Positions 1 to 5,783 of a DNA stretch of 5,783 bases are shown piece by piece. Below the pieces are notes generated by a model. The model searched no databases and was not told where the DNA came from. It saw only the letters and a program-made list of their open reading frames with translations. Position numbers and translations under genes: made by a program. The DNA lies in NCBI GenBank assembly GCA_944323095.1, contig CALURE010000104.1, forward strand, positions 1 through 5,783, given 5' to 3'. Position 1 is the stretch's first letter. Each line of letters begins with the position of its first letter. The DNA comes from Candidatus Gastranaerophilales bacterium (lineage in GTDB: Bacteria; Cyanobacteriota; Vampirovibrionia; Gastranaerophilales; Gastranaerophilaceae).

Positions 1-92
1 AGATAACCTATCCCTGATGTTTCAACAGTTACATAAATTCCCTTTGATGAATTTGATTTGTTTGTTAAAATCCCCTTTATATAATCGTACAT
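1..92 (-). CDS. ruvA: Holliday junction branch migration protein RuvA (N-terminal part; 3' end off window)
   Basis: RuvA binds four-way DNA junctions as a tetramer and loads the RuvB motor for branch migration in recombinational repair. Only the first 30 codons plus two bases are visible, but they are recognisable. The protein begins MYDYIKGILTNKS and continues to VETSGIGYL, matching the family's N-terminal OB-fold pattern (start like M-I-x-x-x-x-G, then V-x-x-x-G-x-G-Y). The start is an ATG at 92-90, preceded by AGGAA with a 9-nt spacer. It lies 18 nt after the dnaA stop on the same strand, so it is probably co-transcribed with dnaA. The frame stays open to the window edge; the remaining roughly 170 residues are expected off the left end, so integrity cannot be judged. 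The identification rests on a short stretch, but the motif and start fit well. Confidence 0.88.
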   Translation of the reverse strand, partial: MYDYIKGILTNKSNSSKGIYVTVETSGIGY

Positions 93-101
93 AATAATAA
101 A

Positions 102-106
102 TTCCT
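102..106 (-). promoter_or_regulatory. Ribosome binding site of ruvA
   Basis: AGGAA on the minus strand lies 9 nt before the ATG at 92-90. It supports that start and separate translation initiation of ruvA in the 18-nt gap after dnaA. Confidence 0.6.
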
Positions 107-110
107 GTTA

Positions 111-1511
111 TTAAATCTTATTTTCCAAACTTCGTCTTATTGTATAGACAGCATTTTCAAGCTCCTTATTTGTTTTTATATCATCTCGTATTTTTTCATA
201 AGAATAGAGCATTGTTGTGTGTTTTTTGTTAAAAAATTCTGCTATGCTTTCAAAACTTTTTTGAGTAAGCTCCCGCGCCATATAAACAGCCACGTGACGG
301 GCAGATGAAACGCGCTGATTTCTGGCTGAACTCAAAAAATCTTTCAAAGATACACCGTAATATTCTCCGGCAGCTCTTGCAACTTTTTCAATTGTAAGTT
401 CTTCACGTAAAGCTTCGCAATTCAACACTTTTTTTGCGAAATCAAGAGTAAGCTCTGTTTTTTCAATATCAGCATAAGCACTGACTTTATTAAAAGCCCC
501 TTCAAGCTCTCTGACGTTATTCACAAAATTTTTGGCAATATATTCAAAGACATCAAAATCTGCTTTAACATTTGCCTGTTCAGCAAGATTTTTCAAAATT
601 GCAACACGAGTTTCAAAATCAGGAGGTGTAATATCAACCATCAATCCCATTTCAAAACGGGTACGCAGCCTGTCGGGAAGTGTCGGAATATCCTTGGGCA
701 GTCTGTCCGATGTTATAACAATCTGTTTGTTTTTGTTATGCAGGCTGTCAAAGGTATGGAAAATTTCTTCCATAGTATAAGTTTTGCTCTCCAGAAACTG
801 AATATCATCAATCAAAAGCACATCAACATTTCTGTATTTCTGGCGAAATTTGTCCATACGTGCGTTTCTGTCATTGCCTCCGCACTGAATATTTTTAATT
901 AATTCATTAACATATTCCTCTGTTTTTATGTATTTAACTTTTAATTTCGGTTTATTAAAAATAATGTAATGTCCGATTGCCTGCATCAAATGGGTTTTAC
1001 CAAGTCCAGAGGCGCCGTAAATAAACAAAGGATTATATTTTTTAGCCGGATTTTGTGCGACAGCAAAAGCTGCAGCATGAGCAAAACGGCTGTTTTCCCC
1101 AACCACAAAGTTTGAAAATTTATACTTCAAATTCAAATTTGCCGACGACTGCATCTGTGCAAGATTATCCATAATCCTGCTTTCTTCAGTTTCAGGCAGA
1201 GAACGTTTGGCTTTTTGAAGCTCCTTTTTCTTTTCTTTTTGATATTTATCAGCAAGCTCTGCATCAAATGTAATTTGATATGCAACTTCTTTCCCTATAA
1301 CTTTTTTTAACGTATCCAAAATCTGGCTGTCATAATTAGCCTTAATAACCTGAGGCGCAAGAGAATGCACAGTGGCCAGAAAAAAAATATCCCCGTCAAA
1401 ATCTACAGGTTCTAATGCATCCATCCACATTTGAAATGCAGGAGCTGGCACATTTTCTTTTAAATCGGTTTTTACTTCACTCCAGAGATTTTTTACTTCC
1501 AAAATATCCAT
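111..1511 (-). CDS. dnaA: Chromosomal replication initiator protein DnaA
   Basis: DnaA is the AAA+ ATPase that binds DnaA boxes at oriC, oligomerises with ATP, melts the origin and recruits the replicative helicase. The 466-residue length is close to E. coli DnaA. Domain I spans about 1-85 and domain II is a short charged lysine/glutamate-rich linker at about 86-120. The AAA+ core (about 128-345) has Walker A GASGLGKT (166-173), Walker B VDVLLIDDIQFL (229-240), sensor 1 ITSD (266-269), the box VII arginine finger R285 in RLRTRF, and sensor 2 R334 in NVRELEGA. Domain IV (about 370-466) carries the helix-turn-helix, with ARHVAVYMAREL and HTTMLYSYEKI. The recognition loop is unusual: the common GGRD before HTT is replaced by the shorter NKK (428-430). 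The start is ATG, giving MDILEVKNLW as expected for domain I, but no Shine-Dalgarno sequence precedes it. It follows the GT-C gene by 28 nt and is followed by ruvA. No dnaN is adjacent. Confidence 0.98.
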   Translation of the reverse strand: MDILEVKNLWSEVKTDLKENVPAPAFQMWMDALEPVDFDGDIFFLATVHSLAPQVIKANYDSQILDTLKKVIGKEVAYQITFDAELADKYQKEKKKELQKAKRSLPETEESRIMDNLAQMQSSANLNLKYKFSNFVVGENSRFAHAAAFAVAQNPAKKYNPLFIYGASGLGKTHLMQAIGHYIIFNKPKLKVKYIKTEEYVNELIKNIQCGGNDRNARMDKFRQKYRNVDVLLIDDIQFLESKTYTMEEIFHTFDSLHNKNKQIVITSDRLPKDIPTLPDRLRTRFEMGLMVDITPPDFETRVAILKNLAEQANVKADFDVFEYIAKNFVNNVRELEGAFNKVSAYADIEKTELTLDFAKKVLNCEALREELTIEKVARAAGEYYGVSLKDFLSSARNQRVSSARHVAVYMARELTQKSFESIAEFFNKKHTTMLYSYEKIRDDIKTNKELENAVYTIRRSLENKI

Positions 1512-1539
1512 ATAATAATTTTACTATAAAAAAATATTA
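1512..1539 (-). other. 28-nt AT-only-like gap upstream of dnaA, no Shine-Dalgarno
   Basis: This gap between the GT-C stop and the dnaA ATG is almost entirely A and T. On the coding strand it contains no GGAG/GAGG-like core within reach of the ATG, no hairpin that would serve as a terminator, and no TTATNCACA DnaA box. A TATAGT hexamer lies at 1528-1523, ending 11 nt before the ATG. It could be a -10 element giving a very short leader, but no good -35 hexamer sits 16-18 nt upstream, and such hexamers are common by chance in sequence this AT-rich. Confidence 0.5.
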
Positions 1540-3102
1540 TTAGTTTATTGGAAAACCTCGACTTTTTAAAATATTATCAATTTCTGTTTTAAACTCTTTT
1601 CTAAAATAATAAGGACGTGAAAATCTGTAAGTATAGTAATTTTCATTTATATATTGTGTTAATGAAGTGGCATATCTATCTATATACGTATGCTCCTTAT
1701 CTTCACCAATAAAAATAGCTCTAAGTAAATCATATTTAATTACTTTTACTTTATATTTTTCGATATCTTTTATTATCCCTTCCTGATTTCCCGGCAAATC
1801 ATTGTGCCACGGAAGATATACTAAATTATAATTTGCAGGTTCTCTTTCAATATTATAATATTCAATTGAATCGAACGGTAATGATACAAATTTTTCATCA
1901 TTTTTAACAATTGCTTTTACAGCATTATTTAGCAATAAATTTTTGATAACCATGTTTTCAGGCTTATCTGATAAAAACATTGATGTATAGAAAAATAAAT
2001 TATCATAATGAATTGTTATTAAAAAAAATGCAAATACAGGTATCAAAATTAAAGCAGACCACTTTAATTTTACAAACCTATTACAAAAATCTCTAATAAA
2101 TAAAACAAATATATAAATTAAAATATAATAATAAGGAGCATCATGAAAATCAGATCTCATTTTAAGCAAAAATGCAAACATTGGAATAAAAACAGCTAAA
2201 TTGTATTCTTTTTTTATAATTAATTTAACAACATAAGCCCAAAAGCATAATTTCATAAATAAAAGAAAATAATTGTTATTAAAATTAAATAATTCAGAGA
2301 TACACTTAAAGTGATTAACAATTAACGCAAGAGCACTTTCTCCGCCATTGCTATGGATATTGTACTTTGCATAATATTTGATGTTAAAAAGATAAGCTTT
2401 GTCCCAAAAATCACCTAAACTGCCGGTTATAAGCATATAAATTAACCAGATAACAAATGGGGCTGCTAATATGGCAATAAACTTTAATTCTTCTTTTATA
2501 AATTTTTTATTAATACGGATCTTATTATTTATAAGTCTAACAACGTAATAATAAATCATAAAAAATAAAAACGGATATACAGCTATCAAAGTTGAAGTTA
2601 TACCGGCAAAAATAGAAAACGATATAATTAACTTTTGCCCTAAAGAAAAATCACAGTCAGGTTTATCCAAAACAGTAATAAATATAGCTAATGCCGCCAC
2701 GGCAAAAGTCGTATCCGCTAAAATCGTCCAATAACCGGCAAATAAATGAAAACAAAAGAGTAATATCAATATATAATAGAATATCCAAAACTGTTTTAAA
2801 CCTTTTTTAGAATAAATTCCTAAAAACAACAAAATAAATATTAATGAAAAATTAGTAATATACCTGATTAAATAAATAGAAGGATGTTTAAAAAGAAAAA
2901 CCGGTAAAGAAAATAAATAATAAGAAAATGGCATATGATGGACAAAAAAGTCTTTGTAAATAACATATCCTTTTGTAATTAACCAGCCGCCTGTGATAAT
3001 TTCTTCTTCATCCATAAAAACCGGAGTATTAGAATAAATAACTGCTAACGCTGCAATTAAAAAGAATAAAATTATACACGCAATTACTTTTAGATTTTTC
3101 AT
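1540..3102 (-). CDS. Multi-pass membrane glycosyltransferase, GT-C fold (GT39/PMT-like)
   Basis: This is probably an integral membrane transferase that takes a sugar from a polyprenyl-phosphate donor and adds it to an acceptor on the outer face of the membrane. The 520-residue product opens with a hydrophobic helix (about 6-23), followed by an outer loop with D31-E32-E33 and then D51 in KDFFVHHMPFSYY. This spacing of an acidic pair, a second Asp and an H-x-P-type motif is typical of the first loop of bacterial GT-C/PMT_2 proteins. About ten hydrophobic segments follow (to about residue 365), with R316/HDAPYYY (320-326) resembling the late R...H...Y motif of such enzymes. A soluble C-terminal region (about 375-520) follows. 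The ATG at 3102 overlaps the preceding glycosyltransferase stop as ATGA and has GAGGAA just upstream; a TTG six codons earlier is less likely. The gene is clearly more AT-rich than its neighbours. Sugar and acceptor are unknown. An O-antigen polymerase or flippase is less likely given the first-loop motif. Confidence 0.8.
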   Translation of the reverse strand: MKNLKVIACIILFFLIAALAVIYSNTPVFMDEEEIITGGWLITKGYVIYKDFFVHHMPFSYYLFSLPVFLFKHPSIYLIRYITNFSLIFILLFLGIYSKKGLKQFWIFYYILILLFCFHLFAGYWTILADTTFAVAALAIFITVLDKPDCDFSLGQKLIISFSIFAGITSTLIAVYPFLFFMIYYYVVRLINNKIRINKKFIKEELKFIAILAAPFVIWLIYMLITGSLGDFWDKAYLFNIKYYAKYNIHSNGGESALALIVNHFKCISELFNFNNNYFLLFMKLCFWAYVVKLIIKKEYNLAVFIPMFAFLLKMRSDFHDAPYYYILIYIFVLFIRDFCNRFVKLKWSALILIPVFAFFLITIHYDNLFFYTSMFLSDKPENMVIKNLLLNNAVKAIVKNDEKFVSLPFDSIEYYNIEREPANYNLVYLPWHNDLPGNQEGIIKDIEKYKVKVIKYDLLRAIFIGEDKEHTYIDRYATSLTQYINENYYTYRFSRPYYFRKEFKTEIDNILKSRGFPIN

Positions 3103-3806
3103 ATATTCCTCATCTGCCAAAATAATTTTAGAGCACGCAATCCGATTTTAAAAATATTTTTTACACTGACATAACTTTTTCCGCTGCTTCTTGCATTAAA
3201 CGTTATTGGTATAAATTTTACTCTTTCCTTATGTTTTATAAAAAATACTGATAACAGAACATTAATAAAATCAGTATTATCAGGAATTTTTTCCATATAC
3301 TTTTTCATAACCTTAGCATTCATAAGCCTGAAAGGAGTATAAGCATCTTTAACAATAACACCAAACTCTAAAAACAAGCATAATTTTAATACTTTAGTAA
3401 TAAATAAACGGGATAATCCGTCTTTTCTTCTGTTTCTGTCACCTATGACCATGTCATAACTGTGTCTTAAATTCCAGAACTGTTCAAATTCATCAGCCAC
3501 AGTCTGATTATCAGAATCTGTTTGAAATACGTAATCCGCTCCTTGTTCTAATGCATATTTATACCCGTATAACAAAGTTAAACCATGCCCGCTGTTAGGT
3601 TTTCTTAAAACAGTTAAACGCGGCATCTCTTTTTTGAGTTCACACAATATATCATAAGTGCTATCAGTCGAAGAGTCATCAACAATAACAAGCTCAGAAT
3701 GCCCTCCTCCCGAAGTTTCCAGCACACTATACCAATCTTCTGTAACTTTTCTTATGTTTAATTCTTCATTGTATGCAGGAATAACAATAAATAACGAATC
3801 TTCCAT
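3099..3806 (-). CDS. Family 2 glycosyltransferase, DPM1/polyprenyl-phosphate sugar transferase-like
   Basis: This is a GT-A fold transferase expected to act at the cytoplasmic membrane face, using a nucleotide sugar. The 235-residue product has the GT2 landmarks in order: IPAYNEE (9-15), the nucleotide-binding VDDSSTDST (42-50), NSGHG (71-75), the metal-binding DSDNQ (97-101, DxD type), GDRNRRKDGLSR (122-133) and DAYTPFRLMNA (154-164). This is the compact architecture of dolichol/polyprenyl-phosphate mannosyl- or glucosyltransferases. It lacks the two C-terminal transmembrane helices of GtrB/ArnC-like members; only a basic, mildly hydrophobic tail follows (about 210-235). The ATG at 3806 is chosen because GGAGG lies 11 nt upstream; the in-frame TTG at 3815 would leave only a 2-nt spacer. 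Its TGA stop overlaps the next gene's ATG by 4 nt. I infer that it makes the lipid-linked sugar used by that GT-C protein. The exact sugar cannot be read from the sequence, and direct transfer to a glycan is an alternative. Confidence 0.9.
   Translation of the reverse strand: MEDSLFIVIPAYNEELNIRKVTEDWYSVLETSGGGHSELVIVDDSSTDSTYDILCELKKEMPRLTVLRKPNSGHGLTLLYGYKYALEQGADYVFQTDSDNQTVADEFEQFWNLRHSYDMVIGDRNRRKDGLSRLFITKVLKLCLFLEFGVIVKDAYTPFRLMNAKVMKKYMEKIPDNTDFINVLLSVFFIKHKERVKFIPITFNARSSGKSYVSVKNIFKIGLRALKLFWQMRNI
3106..3111 (-). promoter_or_regulatory. Ribosome binding site of the GT-C gene, inside the end of the GT2 gene
   Basis: GAGGAA on the minus strand ends 3 nt before the ATG at 3102-3100 (5 nt when counted from GAGG). 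It sits within the last codons of the upstream gene. With the ATGA overlap this argues for translational coupling, and it favours this ATG over the TTG at 3120. Confidence 0.6.
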
Positions 3807-3817
3807 GCCACTCAAAA

Positions 3818-3822
3818 CCTCC
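3818..3822 (-). promoter_or_regulatory. Ribosome binding site of the GT2 gene
   Basis: GGAGG on the minus strand lies 11 nt before the ATG at 3806 and only 2 nt before the alternative TTG at 3815. The spacing is somewhat long for the ATG but far too short for the TTG, so it decides the start. The site lies in the 17-nt gap after the methyltransferase stop. Confidence 0.65.
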
Positions 3823-3823
3823 G

Positions 3824-4579
3824 CTATTTATTATATAATAAGAAGTGATATAATACAACAGCACAGGACACGGAAAGATTTAAAGACTCAACAGAAGATG
3901 CCATTTCAATTTTTACATCTTTTTTCGCAAAATTTATCAATTCATCAGAAAGGCCGTCAGCTTCCGAACCAAACATTACAAGCAAAGGTTCTGATACTTT
4001 AAAATCTTTCAAATAATTTTTTGAACGCGGGAGTGTTGCAACACGTTCAAATTTTTCAAATATTTTCTGCAGTTCATCAAAATTTTCAATATACACAACA
4101 GGAATTTTCCATAAATTTCCGACCGATGAACGCACACATTTGGGATTATATAAATCTGCGCATTCTTTTCCGTACAAAACGACCGCATCAGCCCCGAATG
4201 CCGTTGAAGTTCTCAAAATTGTACCGAGATTACCTAAATCTTTAATATTTTCCAGAAGCACAACTTTTTTTGCTCCGGATAAATTATCTACAGTATAATT
4301 CTTTTTGATCGCAACAGCAACAGCATCAGGTGCTGTATCTGTTGTAGAAATTTTTTTCAAAACAGGTTCGGTTGTTAAAATAGCCTTATCTGCAAGAAAT
4401 TCGTATTTTTTCACATCCGATACAAATGCGTATTCAATCCCGATTCCTGCATTAAAGGCTTCTTCAATACATTTAAAACCTTCAAGCAAAAACTTATTTT
4501 CTTTATCTCGGTATTTTTTCTGTTGAAGTTTTACGGTTTCTTTTACCAGATTATTATTTACGCTTGTTATTTCCTGCAT
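3824..4579 (-). CDS. TrmH/SpoU-family RNA 2'-O-ribose methyltransferase
   Basis: SPOUT-class enzyme that methylates the 2'-OH of a ribose in rRNA or tRNA using S-adenosylmethionine. The 251-residue length suits a two-domain member. The N-terminal substrate-binding domain (about 1-90) has the pattern KKYRDKENKFLLEGFKCIEEA (split here at 21-33 and 34-41). The knotted catalytic domain (about 105-251) shows motif 1 ENIKDLGNLGTILR (110-123, with N117 and R123), DLYNPKCVRSSVGNLWKIP (142-160), motif 2 GSEADGLS (204-211, with E206) and motif 3 ESLNLSVS (231-238, with S232 and N234). Motif 1 has Leu115 where many members have Pro (DPGN). The ATG at 4579 is chosen because GAGG lies 9 nt upstream and the product then starts MQEITSVNNN, as usual in this family. 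A longer frame to 4657 only re-reads the end of the aminopeptidase gene. It starts 1 nt after that gene's stop. An rRNA target (RlmB/TsnR-like) is most likely, but the modified nucleotide cannot be assigned. Confidence 0.93.
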   Translation of the reverse strand: MQEITSVNNNLVKETVKLQQKKYRDKENKFLLEGFKCIEEAFNAGIGIEYAFVSDVKKYEFLADKAILTTEPVLKKISTTDTAPDAVAVAIKKNYTVDNLSGAKKVVLLENIKDLGNLGTILRTSTAFGADAVVLYGKECADLYNPKCVRSSVGNLWKIPVVYIENFDELQKIFEKFERVATLPRSKNYLKDFKVSEPLLVMFGSEADGLSDELINFAKKDVKIEMASSVESLNLSVSCAVVLYHFLLYNK

Positions 4580-4580
4580 T

Positions 4581-5783
4581 TTATAAAACCTCAAATTCTT
4601 TGAGCCACTCTTTTTCCTGTTCCGACAAAAGCGAAAAATCAATAAGTTTTTTTTCATAATTCATGTGTACAAAAGAACGAATTTTCCCGTCTTTCATATA
4701 GCAGGAATTTTCCAGCCTTATGCCGAAATAATCTTCATTATAAAGCCCCGGTTCGATTGTAAAACACATATTATCTTTAATTTCAATTTTTGCCATCTCG
4801 TTTTTGCTCAAATTCGGCGGATACTCATGAACACTGACACCTATTCCATGCCCGAGACCGTGGTTAAATACAAATCCGTCTATTTCATTTTCGGAATAAA
4901 TTTTTCTTGCAAGTCCATCAATTGCATAACCATTTGTCAAATTTGAATGATATGAGTTTAAAAACATTTTTAACACAGTTGTGTAAACGCGTTTTTGAAG
5001 TTCAGACGGAGTACCTTTTACAAATACTCTTGTAATGTCCGTTGCAAGTCCCTGTTCGTAATACGCACCGCAGTCAATCAAAACAAGACTTCCGTCTTTT
5101 AAAATTTCATCTTTTGAACATTTTGAATAATGAGCAAGAGCTGAATTTTTATCTTTTGCGACAATTGATTTAAAGCTTAAACTTTTTGCACCGTAACGTT
5201 TAAAATTTTTTTCAAGCTGTTCCGCGATATCAAATTCAGAAATATTGTCGTTATTTTCAATATAATCACGTATTGCTTTTACAGCCAAATCCGTACGTCT
5301 GAAAGCATCTTTGTAATGGTTGATTTCATCATCTGTTTTTACTGCTTTCATAAGCTTAATCGGGCTGTTATCTAGAACTTTAACCTTATCACCGATTAAG
5401 GCAAAATCATAAGCATTAATTGTTGATTTATCAACAAAAATATTTTCCTGATAACTTTTGACAAAATCATCAATATCATCAAGCAGACGTGCTCTTCCAG
5501 CAAAAATCACAGCCTTGCCGCGGATTTTGCTTGAATAATTCTTTGAAAAATCTCTTAAATTAAAAAGATAAGAAATTTCCTCAAGATCCGTAATCAAAAC
5601 CGCTCCGTCATAATTTATATTTTTAATTTTCTCTTCAACAGGTACTCCATCAATTTTCACAACATTTGAGCTGTCATAAAAAATTTCTTTATCAAGCGGA
5701 TCTGTCTCAAAATATTTAAGTTCAATTCCCTTAGATTTTAAATATTCTACCCGTTTTTGAGAATTTTTCTTTGAAAAAATACC
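4581..5783 (-). CDS. Xaa-Pro aminopeptidase (aminopeptidase P, peptidase family M24B; 5' end off window)
   Basis: A cytosolic metallopeptidase that removes an N-terminal residue preceding proline. The frame is open to the right edge, giving 400 visible residues with the start missing. Residues about 1-145 look like the second creatinase-type N-terminal domain (VLITDLEEISYLFNLRDFS, ending before MKAVKTDDE). The pita-bread catalytic domain follows (about 150-375). All five dinuclear metal ligands are present: D237 (LIDCGA), D249 (ATDITR), H312 (HGLGHGIG), E344 (TIEPG) and E358 (RLENS). The substrate-site histidines H218 (LAHY) and H319 (VHE) are also kept. The C-terminus, with LIDFSLLSEQEKEWLKEF, resembles the start of the M24 C-terminal domain of eukaryotic XPNPEP1-type enzymes. 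This suggests the three-domain form of about 590 residues, with roughly 190 off the window, rather than the shorter E. coli PepP type. The C-terminal domain seems some 20-30 residues shorter than usual. An internal GTG at 5660 is not the start, since homologous sequence continues upstream. Confidence 0.93.
   Translation of the reverse strand, partial: GIFSKKNSQKRVEYLKSKGIELKYFETDPLDKEIFYDSSNVVKIDGVPVEEKIKNINYDGAVLITDLEEISYLFNLRDFSKNYSSKIRGKAVIFAGRARLLDDIDDFVKSYQENIFVDKSTINAYDFALIGDKVKVLDNSPIKLMKAVKTDDEINHYKDAFRRTDLAVKAIRDYIENNDNISEFDIAEQLEKNFKRYGAKSLSFKSIVAKDKNSALAHYSKCSKDEILKDGSLVLIDCGAYYEQGLATDITRVFVKGTPSELQKRVYTTVLKMFLNSYHSNLTNGYAIDGLARKIYSENEIDGFVFNHGLGHGIGVSVHEYPPNLSKNEMAKIEIKDNMCFTIEPGLYNEDYFGIRLENSCYMKDGKIRSFVHMNYEKKLIDFSLLSEQEKEWLKEFEVL
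4589..4592 (-). promoter_or_regulatory. Ribosome binding site of the TrmH-family gene, inside the aminopeptidase gene
   Basis: GAGG on the minus strand lies within the last codons of the aminopeptidase gene, 9 nt before the ATG at 4579. The stop and the ATG are 1 nt apart, so the two genes are probably translationally coupled. This site decides the start against the longer in-frame option at 4657. Confidence 0.6.

Noticed and set aside
532..780. Open plus-strand frame of about 80 codons inside dnaA
   Set aside because: Fully antisense to the conserved AAA+ region of dnaA, with no recognisable protein motif. The same applies to the plus-strand frames at 3658-4002, 4021-4245, 4305-4526 and 4665-4946, which are antisense to the GT2, methyltransferase and aminopeptidase genes.
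1165..1173. TTATCCATA, one mismatch from a DnaA box, with TTATCCAAA at 2663-2671
   Set aside because: Only two isolated near-matches inside coding genes, about 1.5 kb apart, with no cluster and no AT-rich unwinding region beside them. Expected by chance, so there is no support for oriC or autoregulation.
1523..1528. TATAGT as the -10 box of a dnaA promoter
   Set aside because: No acceptable -35 hexamer at 16-18 nt spacing, and the surrounding sequence is so AT-rich that such hexamers are common. Mentioned only as a possibility.
3103..3120. TTG at 3120 as the GT-C start
   Set aside because: The ATG at 3102 has a well-placed GAGGAA and forms a standard ATGA overlap. The TTG version would place the ribosome site inside the coding sequence.
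4580..4657. N-terminal extension of the methyltransferase to a start at 4657
   Set aside because: The extra 26 residues re-read the end of the aminopeptidase gene in another frame and look unlike the family. The ATG at 4579 has a GAGG site and gives the expected N-terminus.
5658..5660. GTG at 5660 as the start of the aminopeptidase
   Set aside because: The frame stays open to the window edge, family-like sequence continues upstream, and no ribosome site precedes the GTG.
1..5783. CRISPR array, insertion sequence, toxin-antitoxin, phage defence or other accessory system
   Set aside because: No spaced direct repeats, terminal inverted repeats, transposase or nuclease motifs were seen. The window is filled by six genes of known families with gaps of at most 28 nt.

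Overview
The window is a compact, AT-rich bacterial segment in which every supported gene lies on the minus strand. Read in the direction of transcription (right to left), the order is: a three-domain Xaa-Pro aminopeptidase whose start lies off the right edge; a TrmH/SpoU-family RNA 2'-O-ribose methyltransferase; a DPM1-like family 2 glycosyltransferase; a multi-pass membrane protein that looks like a GT-C (GT39-type) glycosyltransferase; dnaA; and the first 30 codons of ruvA, running off the left edge.

The gaps are 1 nt, 17 nt, a 4-nt overlap, 28 nt and 18 nt. I see no convincing hairpin-plus-T terminator in any of them, so the set could be one transcription unit. No stretch without a gene exceeds 28 nt. 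I see no tRNA, rRNA, CRISPR, transposon, prophage or att-like signal. Open frames on the plus strand are antisense shadows of these genes.

The organism is a low-GC bacterium. By hand count of sampled 60-base lines, the housekeeping genes mostly run at about 30-45% G+C and the membrane protein gene at roughly 18-35%. dnaA is not beside dnaN, recF or rpmH, which is unlike the common Bacillus or proteobacterial arrangement. The style of the DnaA protein, the AT-rich genes and the dnaA-without-dnaN layout made me think of gut Cyanobacteriota (Gastranaerophilales/Vampirovibrionia, formerly Melainabacteria). This is an impression only and could be wrong.

Functionally there are two parts. The housekeeping part covers peptide turnover (aminopeptidase), RNA modification (TrmH-like), replication initiation (DnaA) and Holliday junction processing (RuvA). 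Between them sits a pair of glycosylation genes joined by an ATGA overlap. The likely pathway is that the cytoplasmic GT2 loads a sugar onto a polyprenyl phosphate and the membrane GT-C enzyme transfers it to an acceptor on the outer face; that pathway is inferred. I did not find a clearly new biological system. The points most worth checking are the altered and shortened DnaA-box recognition loop in DnaA, the dnaA-ruvA linkage, the apparent insertion of the glycosyltransferase pair, and the lack of a Shine-Dalgarno sequence before dnaA.
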